This document shows, one piece after another, positions 43,435-52,478 of a stretch of DNA of 64,000 nucleotides (within the stretch, counting starts at the first letter, position 1; each line of letters begins with the position of its first letter). Source of the DNA: Companilactobacillus alimentarius DSM 20249 (GTDB lineage Bacteria; Bacillota; Bacilli; Lactobacillales; Lactobacillaceae); the NCBI RefSeq assembly GCF_002849895.1, contig NZ_CP018867.1, forward strand, positions 124,001 through 188,000, in the 5' to 3' direction. The position numbers and the translations under genes are program-made. The notes under the pieces were generated by a model. It made no database searches. It saw only the letters and a program-made list of their open reading frames with translations, and was not told the DNA's origin.

Positions 43435-45342
43435 TTGAATATATCTGGTATAGAAATTGCCATTAGTAAATATATTTTGAATAACGAAATTGTTCATTAT
43501 TCAGATTTGGAAGAAGAATTTCAGATTTCTAAGCCAACAATTTCTAAAAAACTCACCGATATTGATTCATTTCTTAATTCATCAAAAGTGGATATCGAAT
43601 TAATCAGGGGTAGAAACATAGGTATTTATTTTACCGGTAACAAAAAGTACCTATGGGAACTCTTAAGCAGTAATGATGAGTGGCATCCAATCACGCCAAA
43701 AGATCGAAGAATGTATATTCTTTCATCTTTATTATTCAGGAAGAATATCACGACAATTACTAATCTTACACAGGAACTTTTTGTCAGTCAGAGAACAATT
43801 GAAAATGACTTGTTATGGATAAGAAAATTTATTGCTGACAATAATGGCAGACTGATCAACGATTCAGGAATCTTAAAATTAGTAATGACTCGAGATTATC
43901 TTTATGCGTTTATGATTTATGTCTTTCATGATTATTGGGGAGATAACATTAATCAAAGTGACGATAAGAATGTAATATTTCCTCCTATTCTCAAGAATTT
44001 CTTTAATGAGAATGATGCACGAAGAATCTTTCAATTTGTAGATAATTTTTTGGAAGAACATAATTTTAAAACGACCGAGTATGAATATACATCATTGGTC
44101 ATTTATTTATTAATCCAATATACACTATTTAGCAATTCGGTCGGTATTATTAAAATTTCCAATTTAGATACTGAATTTGAAAATTTTGAAGAGGAAACAC
44201 TTGAATTAGCAAGAGCCTTTAATAATAAATTTCACTACCATTTTAAAAATGAACAGAAGAATTATTTGAATAACTTTATGATTTTAATTAAATCTGAGAA
44301 TGATAGGAAATTGTCTTTTGATAATGAAAGTGAAATATCTGAAATAAAAGATATTATCGTTGGACATGATAAATCAGTTAATATTTATGATGGTAAATTT
44401 TTGGAAGGGCTGAGCAAGCATATATCTTTGTCCGTTAAGAGAATCAAATTCGGAATGAAGATTATTAATCCTTACACTTCCGATTTTAAAAAATCATATC
44501 CAATCTCTTTTGATGAGGCCTTGAAGTTGTTTGCGAGAATAAATAAAAAATTTAACGTTGTTTTCAATGATGATGAAGTTGCGCTAATGGGCATGTATTT
44601 TGCTTCTCTTAGTGAAAGAAGAGGAGTAGTCAACAAAATGGTAACAGCTACGATCGTTTGTAATACCGGCATAGGAACATCAAGATTTCTTGAAGAAAAA
44701 ATTCATCAGGAAATGTCCGACATCATTATGGTAGATGGAATTAAAGTGACGCATGAACTTTCTTCGGAAGAAATTAATTCAGATATTATAATCTCTACAG
44801 TTCCAATCCGAAATGTGAATAAACCTTATGTTTATGTATCACCATTTTTGAATCAAGAAGATAAGAATAAGATCTTAAATTTGATTAAAAAAATAAATCA
44901 AACAAAAAAAGAGAATGACATTTTAAGCAAGTTAATTGATCCCAGACTAATTATTTTTACAGAAGAAAAAGATAGTAATTATAAAAGTGCTCTTTTGAAA
45001 CTAATAGAACAAACTATTAAATATGGTTATTCGGATGATGAGCTTTATGATTCAGCAATTATTCGAGAAAAATTATCTAGTACGGCTACAGATGGAATGG
45101 CATTGCCACATGGGACGACTAACCATATAAAGAAACCTTTTATAGGAATAATTAAATCTAAACAGGGCATTGATTGGCTTGGAGAAAGCGTACACATAGC
45201 ATTTTTTATGGGTTTAAAAGGAATAGATGCTACTAGTATGAAGAATATTTATCACCAATTAAATAATATTGTTGAGAATAAAAAAATTATTTCAAATCTT
45301 ATTAATTGTGATGATAAGAAGAAATTCTTTACTTATTTATAG
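43435..45342 (+). CDS. PRD-type PTS transcriptional activator (MtlR/LicR-like)
   Basis: A 635-residue regulator of a sugar PTS operon. Domains: N-terminal HTH pair (YSDLEEEFQISKPTISKKL near residue 21 and FVSQRTIENDLLWI near 118), two PTS regulation domains (about 170-400) with histidines phosphorylated by HPr or EIIB, an EIIB-like domain with Cys in IVCNTGIGTSRF near 410, and a C-terminal EIIA-fructose-like domain with His559 in MALPHGTTNH. The TTG start follows AAAGGGGGA. It sits at the head of the operon with EIIA and EIIBC genes, which it surely controls. Phosphorylation by the cognate EIIs likely switches it off without sugar. Confidence 0.92.
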   Translation: MNISGIEIAISKYILNNEIVHYSDLEEEFQISKPTISKKLTDIDSFLNSSKVDIELIRGRNIGIYFTGNKKYLWELLSSNDEWHPITPKDRRMYILSSLLFRKNITTITNLTQELFVSQRTIENDLLWIRKFIADNNGRLINDSGILKLVMTRDYLYAFMIYVFHDYWGDNINQSDDKNVIFPPILKNFFNENDARRIFQFVDNFLEEHNFKTTEYEYTSLVIYLLIQYTLFSNSVGIIKISNLDTEFENFEEETLELARAFNNKFHYHFKNEQKNYLNNFMILIKSENDRKLSFDNESEISEIKDIIVGHDKSVNIYDGKFLEGLSKHISLSVKRIKFGMKIINPYTSDFKKSYPISFDEALKLFARINKKFNVVFNDDEVALMGMYFASLSERRGVVNKMVTATIVCNTGIGTSRFLEEKIHQEMSDIIMVDGIKVTHELSSEEINSDIIISTVPIRNVNKPYVYVSPFLNQEDKNKILNLIKKINQTKKENDILSKLIDPRLIIFTEEKDSNYKSALLKLIEQTIKYGYSDDELYDSAIIREKLSSTATDGMALPHGTTNHIKKPFIGIIKSKQGIDWLGESVHIAFFMGLKGIDATSMKNIYHQLNNIVENKKIISNLINCDDKKKFFTYL

Positions 45343-45352
45343 GAGGATTATT

Positions 45353-45820
45353 TTGAGTAACGATATTTTAAATCGAAATTATATTTTTACAGATATATCT
45401 GTAAGTAAATCTGAAAAGAATTTAGCTTTGGATAAAATAGCTGAATTACTAGCAGGGCCAATGAATTTATCAAAAGATGAATTACTAGATGGCCTTTTGA
45501 AACGTGAAAAAGAGGGTACCACAGGGTTTACTGATGGCTTGGCAATTCCTCATGCAACTTTACAATCATTGGCTGATCCTAAAGTTGGGGTTGTTACGTT
45601 CGATACACCAATCGAGTGGGATTCTTTGGATGGTAAAGGCGTTAGGACTGCTTTTGTCTTGTTAACACCAGACAACAGTAAAAACAATATTCATTTAAAG
45701 ATGTTATCTCAATTATCTAGAAACTTAATGAAAGAAGATTTCGTTAAACAAATTCAGGATAATTTATCAAATGGTGATAATCTTTTCAAAATTGTTAGTT
45801 CAGTTGTTAATAATGAATAG
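45353..45820 (+). CDS. PTS fructose-family EIIA component
   Basis: A 155-residue cytoplasmic phosphocarrier that receives phosphate from HPr and hands it to the EIIB domain of the next protein. Phosphohistidine His67 lies in TDGLAIPHATL, the classical EIIA-Fru motif; VGVVTFDTPIEWDSLDGKGV (20 residues) is also typical. TTG 45353 is preceded by AGGAGGATT and lies 10 bases after the regulator stop, so the longer in-frame reading from 45269 is rejected. Thirteen bases separate it from the EIIBC gene. Confidence 0.92.
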   Translation: MSNDILNRNYIFTDISVSKSEKNLALDKIAELLAGPMNLSKDELLDGLLKREKEGTTGFTDGLAIPHATLQSLADPKVGVVTFDTPIEWDSLDGKGVRTAFVLLTPDNSKNNIHLKMLSQLSRNLMKEDFVKQIQDNLSNGDNLFKIVSSVVNNE

Positions 45821-45833
45821 GAGGTATTTCTAA

Positions 45834-47270
45834 ATGACTACTTTAATAGGTGTAACGAAATGTCCAGTAGGTATTGCACACACGTATATGGCTGCAGAAA
45901 AATTGGAACAAGCAGCCAAGAAGATGGGCTATGACAAAGTTAAGATTGAAACAGAGGGAGCCTCTGGAACTGAAAATACTTTAACCAGAGAAGAAATTGT
46001 TAATGCTGACGCTATTGTTTTTGGAGCAGACGTTGCTGTTGATGATCTAGAAAGATTTGACGGTCAAAAGGTAGTATTCGGTGATACTACTTCTGCTATA
46101 AAAAATGCTGAGGAACTTATCAAAAAATACGATAATGCACCAGTTTTCCATATTCATGAGAGTGCCGGTCAAAAAGAAGAAGAGAAAGAAGAATCTTCTA
46201 AGGGTCAAAAGAATCCGCTTGTTAAGCAATTATTAAATGGTGTTTCCCATATGATTCCATTCGTCGTTGTTGGTGGTTTATTTATGGCTTTATCAATTGC
46301 CTTTGGTGGTCACCCAACAAGTGCAGGCATGGTAATCCCTAAGGGAACCGTTTGGTCAGCGATGAACCAAGTTGGTAATTTAGGATTTACTTTGATGATT
46401 CCAGTTTTAGCCGGATATATTGCTGATGCTATTGCGGGAAGAGCAGCATTAGCTCCAGTCATGATCAGTGCGTTAGTTTCAAATAGTCCTGATATTTTGG
46501 GAACAAAAGCTGGAACCGGATTTTTAGGAGCTATCTTAATCGGTTTCGTTGGTGGTTATTTAGTAAAGTGGATCAATACTTGGAAGATTCCTAAGGATTT
46601 ACGTCCAATTATGCCAATCTTTGTTATTCCACTTTTAGGTACAGCAATTTTATCAGGTGCATTTATTTATTTGCTAGGTGGACCAATTTCTTGGTTAATG
46701 ACAGCGTTGGAAGAAATGTTGAAGTCATTGTCAGCAAATCCATCAACAAATATTATATTAGGTGGCATTATTGGATTAATGGTTTCTTCCGATATGGGTG
46801 GTCCTATTAATAAGGTTGCCTTCTTGTTCGGTGTTGCTTCAATCACAGCCAATACTCCTCAAATCATGGGAATGGTTGCTTGCTGTGTTGCCGTACCACC
46901 ATTGACAGTAGGAATTTCTACATTGATTAATGGCAAAAAATATAGTAAAGATGAAAGAGCAGCTGCCTTGCCAGCCGTTTTGATGGGATTAATTGGTATT
47001 ACTGAGGGAACAATTCCATCAGCTACAGCTAATCCTAAACGAGTATTCCCAAGTATCTTAATTGGAAGTGCTGTTGCAGGTGCGTTCGGAGCTATATTCA
47101 AGATTACTGATGTTGTACCACACGGTGGCCCAATCGTTGGTATTCTGGGTGCCACAAATAATTTATTGTTATTCTTCTTAGCTATAATCATTGGAGTAGC
47201 AGTAGGTGTTGCTATTTTGACATTCTTACAGAATAGAGCTGTCAGAAATGGTAAAGCTAATATAGATTAA
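45834..47270 (+). CDS. PTS fructose-family EIIBC permease
   Basis: A 478-residue fused permease. EIIB (residues 1-105) has the phosphocysteine Cys10 in GVTKCPVGIAHTYMA. After a charged linker (EKEESSKGQ) the EIIC membrane domain follows with about nine to ten segments (GVSHMIPFVVVGGLFMALSI at 140-159 is a family mark; GITEGTIPSA near 383). It would import and phosphorylate a ketose- or mannose-like sugar. No fructose-1-phosphate kinase or aldolase gene follows; the operon ends 20 bases later in a terminator disrupted by an IS element, so catabolic genes must be elsewhere. Confidence 0.93.
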   Translation: MTTLIGVTKCPVGIAHTYMAAEKLEQAAKKMGYDKVKIETEGASGTENTLTREEIVNADAIVFGADVAVDDLERFDGQKVVFGDTTSAIKNAEELIKKYDNAPVFHIHESAGQKEEEKEESSKGQKNPLVKQLLNGVSHMIPFVVVGGLFMALSIAFGGHPTSAGMVIPKGTVWSAMNQVGNLGFTLMIPVLAGYIADAIAGRAALAPVMISALVSNSPDILGTKAGTGFLGAILIGFVGGYLVKWINTWKIPKDLRPIMPIFVIPLLGTAILSGAFIYLLGGPISWLMTALEEMLKSLSANPSTNIILGGIIGLMVSSDMGGPINKVAFLFGVASITANTPQIMGMVACCVAVPPLTVGISTLINGKKYSKDERAAALPAVLMGLIGITEGTIPSATANPKRVFPSILIGSAVAGAFGAIFKITDVVPHGGPIVGILGATNNLLLFFLAIIIGVAVGVAILTFLQNRAVRNGKANID

Positions 47271-47289
47271 TTATTCAAATGGAAACTAA

Positions 47290-47307
47290 AAAACTCTCAT
47301 AATTAAC
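47290..47307 (+). terminator. Left arm of PTS operon terminator, split by IS3
   Basis: AAAACTCTCATAATTAAC here is complementary (one G-U pair) to 48843-48860. The two arms are now 1.5 kb apart because an IS3-family element lies in the loop. Confidence 0.8.
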
Positions 47308-47345
47308 TAAAGTGCAACACAAAAGTTAGACAAAATTGAATATTG

Positions 47346-48251
47346 TTAAGCTGATAAGGCATGTTCCCTGTATTCGCGGGGAGTCATGCCTTTTGTTTTT
47401 CTTGAGATGCGTCGATTGTTAAACCAATCGACGTACTCCTTAGAAAGTTTCCTAAATTCTTTCATATCTTTACAAGGTGGAAATCCATTGAGACATTCTG
47501 TTTTGAATAGATGAAAGAAACTTTCGATTGGCGCATTGTCGAGACAATTTCCTTTGCGAGACATGCTCTGTATAAATCCATCTTCAGAAAGCCTATCAGT
47601 ATAATAATTTAGTTGATAATGCCAGCCTTGATCTGAATGTATCACTGGGTTGCTTCCTTTAGGTATAACTGTCGTTAATTCATTTAATGTATCCATAATT
47701 AATTTACTATTGGGACTATTACTTACTTGGAACGCTAGAACTTCTTTGCTTGCCTCGTCGGTAATTGCGGAAACATAAGCCCATTCGTTATCCCTTAAAC
47801 GAACTTGTGTGACATCTGTATGCAGGACTTTAAAGGGCTCAGTTTCATTAAACTGTTGATGTAAAATGTTGTGTGCGACCTTTCCAACAGTTCCTTTATA
47901 TGAGGAATACTTTCCATTTTTATGACGATTATAAAGATTTACTTGAACATTTAACTCATTCATCAAGCGACGAGCTACGGCATCTGCTATGTGAATATCT
48001 AGTTTAATTAATCCTTCTTGTACGCGACGATAACCGTAGGTTAGGCGTCCACGACATTTTCCACTTTCAGTAATTTTTAATATTTCAGTTTTTATATCTT
48101 TGTACTTATCTACATGATTTTTGATATGTTTACGCTCATCATGGTAAGTGGCCTTTTTAAGTCCAATGGCCTTAAGAATATCGCCTATCTTATACCGTTC
48201 TGCTTTTGGAAGAGACTCTTGTTCTACCCTGATCTGATCAACTATTTGTGT
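47346..48251 (-). CDS. IS3 transposase OrfB (made by -1 frameshift)
   Basis: The catalytic integrase-like part of the transposase, about 301 residues from the frameshift point. It has no start codon of its own for the first 95 residues (an internal ATG at 47966 would cut off the HTH_21 region), so it is produced as an OrfA-OrfB fusion by slippage at AAAAAAA (48251-48257). DDE residues: VLHTDVTQ, VIHSDQGWHYQ, and APIESFFHLFKTE. C-terminal YVDWFNNRRISRKTKGMTP (19 residues) is the family end. Confidence 0.9.
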   Translation of the reverse strand, partial: TQIVDQIRVEQESLPKAERYKIGDILKAIGLKKATYHDERKHIKNHVDKYKDIKTEILKITESGKCRGRLTYGYRRVQEGLIKLDIHIADAVARRLMNELNVQVNLYNRHKNGKYSSYKGTVGKVAHNILHQQFNETEPFKVLHTDVTQVRLRDNEWAYVSAITDEASKEVLAFQVSNSPNSKLIMDTLNELTTVIPKGSNPVIHSDQGWHYQLNYYTDRLSEDGFIQSMSRKGNCLDNAPIESFFHLFKTECLNGFPPCKDMKEFRKLSKEYVDWFNNRRISRKTKGMTPREYREHALSA

Positions 48252-48775
48252 TTTTTTGCGTCCTTTGAAGTTCCGAACAGGGTCATTGATTTTTTTAAAA
48301 TATCATTCTCCAACTTTGTGTCATATAATTCTTGATTCTTCTTTGCGAGTTCCTCGCGAAGTTGATCTAATTCATTCTTGTTTATTAAATGACGTAATTT
48401 CTTTTTATCATTTTTCACTTTGGATTTTCTGCCTTTCGGATGAGACTTCAAGGCTTCTATGCCATGTTTATTGAATGCCGTTCTCCAGGAACTAATCTGA
48501 CACTTGTTAACATCAAATCTGGCGGATACTTCAGCTAAAGTTTCATCATGAGTTTGATAGTAGTTTATCACATCAATTTTAAATTCAGCTGAAAAGCTCC
48601 GTTTAGTTTTTTTTCGCTTAAGCGAGTCTACGCCGCTTAAGCGATATTTTTGAATCCAGAAACTGACTTGCCGTTTAGGTAAATTATGTTTCTCTGAGAG
48701 ACTTTGCATGCTGGTTCTACCTTGGAGGTATTCACCAACAACCTCTGCCTTTAATTTTGAACTGTATTTAACCAT
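48242..48775 (-). CDS. IS3 transposase OrfA
   Basis: A 177-residue protein with two helix-turn-helix segments (YLQGRTSMQSLSEKHNLPKR and EVSARFDVNKCQISSW) and a leucine-zipper-like C-terminal helix (ELDQLREELAKKNQELYDTK) for multimer formation. It ends KDAKKHK at a stop a few codons after the sequence GCA AAA AAA CAC, where a -1 shift enters OrfB. AAA/ATGG context at the start is weak, as usual for IS elements. Confidence 0.9.
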   Translation of the reverse strand: MVKYSSKLKAEVVGEYLQGRTSMQSLSEKHNLPKRQVSFWIQKYRLSGVDSLKRKKTKRSFSAEFKIDVINYYQTHDETLAEVSARFDVNKCQISSWRTAFNKHGIEALKSHPKGRKSKVKNDKKKLRHLINKNELDQLREELAKKNQELYDTKLENDILKKSMTLFGTSKDAKKHK

Positions 48776-48842
48776 ATAAAAAGCGCTCCATAACTGTTAG
48801 ATTTCTTGTCTAACAATTATGAAGCACTTTATAACAGTGAAT

Positions 48843-48861
48843 GTTAATTGTGAGAGTTTTT
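48843..48861 (+). terminator. Right arm of split PTS operon terminator
   Basis: GTTAATTGTGAGAGTTTTT, the partner of 47290-47307. Without the IS and one TAAC copy the loop would be AGTGAAT (seven bases). Confidence 0.8.
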
Positions 48862-48862
48862 G

Positions 48863-49243
48863 TTAACCGTTATATTTTGATAACCTGAAGACAACCTTGT
48901 CTTTATTGTGTAATTTCTTTTTATCAGCTGAAACGTTAACTTGTTTACCATTAACGGTAAATGTCCAATAAACTTTCTTCTTGTTATTTTGTTTGTGACC
49001 GTCGATAGCTGAGATAAAACCACCTTTTTCAGTAACTTTCCAGCCTTTTTTGAGACCTTTAGTTACGGTAGAGTTCTTCTTTAATTTAATGTTCTTCTTG
49101 GCAATTTGTTTCTTATTCTTCTTTAAGATGTAAGTCACCTTAATATTTTTAGTAGACTTAGCTTGAACTGTGGTAGCTGTGGCTGGAGCGAATACTCCTA
49201 GCAACATTAATAATGACAGTAGAAACGCTGTAATTTTTTTCAT
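48863..49243 (-). CDS. Secreted DUF4430 protein
   Basis: A 126-residue exported, very basic protein. Signal peptide of about 28 residues (MKKITAFLLSLLMLLGVF, cleavage near VQA). The mature part is a DUF4430 domain: TVTKGLKKGWKVTEKGGFIS, SAIDGHKQNNKKKVYWTFTV (20 residues) and NGKQVNVSADKKKLHNKDKV, the pattern found at the C-terminus of transcobalamin-like proteins. Divergent from and next to an ECF transporter, it is a good candidate for an extracellular cobalamin-binding accessory protein. No membrane anchor or lipobox is visible, so retention would rely on charge. GAGGA precedes the ATG. Confidence 0.85.
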   Translation of the reverse strand: MKKITAFLLSLLMLLGVFAPATATTVQAKSTKNIKVTYILKKNKKQIAKKNIKLKKNSTVTKGLKKGWKVTEKGGFISAIDGHKQNNKKKVYWTFTVNGKQVNVSADKKKLHNKDKVVFRLSKYNG

Positions 49244-49359
49244 TGTTTTCCTCCTCGATTTTTACAACATCTTAAATTATAACAAAATTAAATCTTGATG
49301 AATCAAATAGATTTTTTTTTATTAATAAGTTAAAATAGGAATATTGAGGATAAGGGAAG

Positions 49360-50241
49360 GTGACTATAATTAATCAATTGGTTTTCAATTTTCAAAAGCG
49401 GACTAATAGTCTGACGGCTTTTATTTATTTGGTCAATGTAGTGTTGATTGCTTTGCTTTTTAACAAGCCACTGATTTCCTTAAGTACTTTATTTGCTTTA
49501 TTAATAATGTCTTTTTTAGTCAAACGAGAAAATATCTTGAAATATTTGAGATTCTCAATCGTAATTTTTATCGTAACTTTTCTTTTTAATTTAGTTTTGA
49601 ATCAGCGTGGAACTCATCTGCTGTGGGAATTATCCTTCTTAAGAATAACGCAAGAATCACTTCTGAACGGTGTCACTTTTGGTCTCTCATTTGTGAATTT
49701 GTTGTGGGCATTTTATTTATACGACGCCTTAGTACGTGTTAAAACAGTCTTTGAACTGTTATCAAGTGTTTTTCAAAGTATCGCTATAATTTTTATTCTA
49801 ACAATTCAATTCATTCCCAGAATCGTACAACTTTATACCGAAACTAAGATTTTACGACTATTTCGAGTGAGTCAAAAGCAATCAGGAGTTAAATACACGA
49901 TAAATTTAACAGAAAATGTTTTGAATAAGGCTATTGCCAATTTCATGAATGTCTCTGATACCTTGATTTTGCGCGGATTTCATAATCGGAAAAAGAAATT
50001 GGGAAAAGTAGAATTTCAAAAGCTTGATGGGATCATTTTAGGTATACTTTTTATAGCAATAATATTTAACTTAGTTTTGACGACTATTCAATTTCCGCAA
50101 AAAGAAATAATACTTATGGTCACTAATTTTTGTTTGATTATTTTGCCAATCTTAGTAGGAGGGATGGATTATTTATGGTGGAAATTTTACGGTTCGAAGA
50201 CTACAGCTTCAAATATAATAACAGCCAAAAATTATCGCTGA
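49360..50241 (+). CDS. ECF transporter transmembrane protein EcfT
   Basis: A 293-residue membrane subunit of an energy-coupling factor vitamin transporter. Five or six hydrophobic segments (residues 18-36, 40-60, 66-85, 105-125, 235-280) and the cytoplasmic coupling region with the motif TLILRGFHNRKK (an A-R-G type coupling helix, here LRG) near residue 203. It couples ATP hydrolysis in the next gene product to movement of the S component. GTG 49360 follows AGGATAAGGG. Start of a three-gene operon (T, A-A, S) with overlapping genes. Confidence 0.85.
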   Translation: MTIINQLVFNFQKRTNSLTAFIYLVNVVLIALLFNKPLISLSTLFALLIMSFLVKRENILKYLRFSIVIFIVTFLFNLVLNQRGTHLLWELSFLRITQESLLNGVTFGLSFVNLLWAFYLYDALVRVKTVFELLSSVFQSIAIIFILTIQFIPRIVQLYTETKILRLFRVSQKQSGVKYTINLTENVLNKAIANFMNVSDTLILRGFHNRKKKLGKVEFQKLDGIILGILFIAIIFNLVLTTIQFPQKEIILMVTNFCLIILPILVGGMDYLWWKFYGSKTTASNIITAKNYR

Positions 50242-51770
50242 AAAAAATTGATCTCTCCATTCGAAAAGGCGAATTCTTAGTTCTGATCGGAGAAACTGGC
50301 AGTGGCAAGAGTACGTTGTTGAAACAATTGCTGGCAGATCTGGTAGTGGGGACAAAAACTAGTGGTCGGGTGGTAACTGATTTAGCTTTGAATAATAATA
50401 ATTTTTCCTACGTATCACAATTTGTCGACAATCAGATGATAATGGAAACGCCACGAGATGAGTTGAAATTTGTTTTAGATAACCAAGGCTGTACTCAAAA
50501 TGAGATTCAACTGAGAATTACAGAAATAGCTAGCTATTTAGGAATTATTGACTTGTTAGATGTTGAAGCCAAGCATTTATCTGGTGGACAGAAACAATTG
50601 GTTAATCTGGCCAGTGCCTTGATTTTGAAACCGAAAGTGTTGTTGTTAGATGAGCCCACTTCACAGCTAGATCCGATTGCCTCAGAGAAATTGATGCAGA
50701 TGATTCATAAAATAAATGAAGAGTTAAATGTCACAATTTTATTGGTTGAGCACGAATTAGAGTATGCAATTAAATTTGCCAATAGAATTTTGGTAATGGA
50801 TGACGGTCAATTGATAGAAAATCAGCCTGTAAGAGACGGCTTAAAAGCTATTTATCAATTACCACGATTTAAAAATTATTTGACCCAAGTTGATCGGTTA
50901 GCACTGGAATTAAATTTGTCCGATGAACTGCCCTTGAGTAATAAGAGAGTCGGTCAATTAGTTCAAAAAAATTTGCAACAGTTGGTGCTTTCACCACAAA
51001 TAAAGCCAAACACTAAAACTAAGGATGTTTTGAATGTTAAAAAAGTCAGTTTCCACTTCGATTTCAATGGACGTGAAGTAGTTGATAACGTTTCATTTGA
51101 ACTACAGCAGGGACGCTCATATTGTGTAATTGGACCCAATGGCATGGGGAAGACGACACTTATGAAAGTGATGACGAAGCAATTGTCATCGCAGTCCGGT
51201 CAAATACGATTTCTGGGTAAAAAGTTACAAGCAGACTTTTATCAAAAGGCATTCGTTTTGCCACAGAATCCCGCAACTTTATTCATGAAGGACACGGTAG
51301 CTGAAGAAATAAATTATCAATTGCAGGAGAGTCGGAGTAAGCAATCACTCAATTCTATTTTAGAGAAATTTTCTTTACAAGGATTAGAAGAGATGAGTCC
51401 GTACGATTTAAGCGGTGGTCAACAAGAATTCTTAGCATTGGCATTAGGTTTCATTAAGAATCCCTTAATACTATTTTTAGATGAGCCGACTAAAGGACTT
51501 GATCCCAATAAACGGATTGAATTAGGCAAAATGTTACAAGCATTTCAAAAGCAAGGTGGAACTATTTTTACTAATAGTCACGATTTGTTATTTGCGGCAC
51601 GGTATTTTGATCGAGTTGCGATGATGTTTGATGGTAAGATCAGTCAATTTGCTGAGCCGACTGAGTTTTTTAAAGACAAGTTTTTTTATACAACTGAAAT
51701 CAACAAGGCTGTTCGGGATACTTTCCCTACGGCTTTAACTTGGGAGGATATTAAGAGACGTGAATCGTAA
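50175..51770 (+). CDS. ECF transporter ATPase, two fused ABC domains
   Basis: A 532-residue protein with two nucleotide-binding domains in tandem, corresponding to EcfA and EcfA' fused. First domain: Walker A GETGSGKST near residue 36, signature LSGGQKQLVNLA, Walker B LLLDEPTSQLD. Second domain: GPNGMGKTT near 318, DLSGGQQEFLALA, LFLDEPTKGLD. Each powers one of the two coupling sites. ATG 50175 follows GGAGGG; it overlaps ecfT by 67 bases, which is long but no better start exists. It overlaps the S-component start by 11 bases. Confidence 0.93.
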   Translation: MVEILRFEDYSFKYNNSQKLSLKKIDLSIRKGEFLVLIGETGSGKSTLLKQLLADLVVGTKTSGRVVTDLALNNNNFSYVSQFVDNQMIMETPRDELKFVLDNQGCTQNEIQLRITEIASYLGIIDLLDVEAKHLSGGQKQLVNLASALILKPKVLLLDEPTSQLDPIASEKLMQMIHKINEELNVTILLVEHELEYAIKFANRILVMDDGQLIENQPVRDGLKAIYQLPRFKNYLTQVDRLALELNLSDELPLSNKRVGQLVQKNLQQLVLSPQIKPNTKTKDVLNVKKVSFHFDFNGREVVDNVSFELQQGRSYCVIGPNGMGKTTLMKVMTKQLSSQSGQIRFLGKKLQADFYQKAFVLPQNPATLFMKDTVAEEINYQLQESRSKQSLNSILEKFSLQGLEEMSPYDLSGGQQEFLALALGFIKNPLILFLDEPTKGLDPNKRIELGKMLQAFQKQGGTIFTNSHDLLFAARYFDRVAMMFDGKISQFAEPTEFFKDKFFYTTEINKAVRDTFPTALTWEDIKRRES

Positions 51771-52428
51771 ATCAATTTTATTATTAATTTTATCAATTAT
51801 AGTTTTAGGATTAATGGCAGTTATTTCCAATAAGAATTATTTATTAGTGTACTTTGCTTTTTTGATCTTAACTTTTGGGATTTACTTTTGGAAATTTGAA
51901 AAAACAGCTCACAGCTCACGAGAAATCGTCTTTATTGCAATAATTTGTGCTTTGGCAGTCGTTGGACGAATCATTTTTGCGGCGATTCCATCAGTTAAGC
52001 CAGAATTGTTTATTTTAATTCTAGGAGCGATCGTCAGTGGACCTGAAACTGGTTTTTTAATGGGGACGATCATTGCCTTGGCTTCTAACATGTATTTTGG
52101 TCAAGGTGCTTGGACGCCATGGCAGATGTTTGCTTTGGGAATCATTGGGCTAGTTTCAGGCTTGATGCAAAACAAAGATATAGCTATTTGGAAGTTGACC
52201 ATTTGGGGTTTTCTTACAGGATTCTTGATGGGGTGGATCATGGATATTTACTATATTATCGGTTTTGTAAATCCTATCAGTTTGAAGAGTGTCGTGACTT
52301 CAATTGCAGCAAGCTTTTACTTTGACTTCGTCCATGCTATTTTCACAGCAGTATTAGTTCTTATAGTGGGGAAACGCTGGATGAAATTGTTCAATCATTA
52401 CAAACAGAAATATAATTTATTCCAATAA
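51760..52428 (+). CDS. ECF transporter substrate-binding S component, CbrT-like
   Basis: A 222-residue membrane protein with about six hydrophobic segments. The segment IIFAAIPSVKPELFILILGA followed by IVSGPETGFLMGT (the loop that binds substrate in this family) resembles the S components assigned to cobalamin (CbrT) or to diverse DUF6580-type substrates. The QGAWTPWQMFALGIIGL block is also characteristic. It starts with GTG overlapping the ATPase gene. Cobalamin as substrate is supported by the neighbouring DUF4430 protein and by PduO two genes away; the sequence alone does not prove it. Confidence 0.8.
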   Translation: MNRKSILLLILSIIVLGLMAVISNKNYLLVYFAFLILTFGIYFWKFEKTAHSSREIVFIAIICALAVVGRIIFAAIPSVKPELFILILGAIVSGPETGFLMGTIIALASNMYFGQGAWTPWQMFALGIIGLVSGLMQNKDIAIWKLTIWGFLTGFLMGWIMDIYYIIGFVNPISLKSVVTSIAASFYFDFVHAIFTAVLVLIVGKRWMKLFNHYKQKYNLFQ

Positions 52429-52467
52429 AATAAGTCAGGCAATCTATTTTGATTACCTGACTTATTT
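52428..52467. terminator. Bidirectional intrinsic terminator
   Basis: AAATAAGTCAGG pairs with CCTGACTTATTT, inner AATC/GATT. Separates the ECF operon from the convergent glycerol facilitator. Confidence 0.9.
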
Positions 52468-52478
52468 ACTTATATAAT

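Larger units (their letters stand above)
47308..48831 (-). mobile_element. IS3-family (IS150 group) insertion sequence, apparently intact
   Basis: A 1524-base element. Ends TAAAGTGC (left) and GCACTTTA (right) begin imperfect inverted repeats that also share GTTAGACAA about 15 bases inside. TAAC is present on both sides (47304-47307 and 48832-48835), a likely four-base target duplication. It encodes OrfA and OrfB on the minus strand with a slippery A7 between them. Reading frames and the DDE residues are intact, so it may be active. It interrupts a terminator rather than a gene. Confidence 0.9.

Noticed and set aside
47346..47966. Stand-alone 206-residue OrfB starting at the internal ATG
   Set aside because: The same frame is open for a further 95 codons with IS3-type HTH sequence and meets OrfA at a slippery A7, so the fusion product is the better reading.
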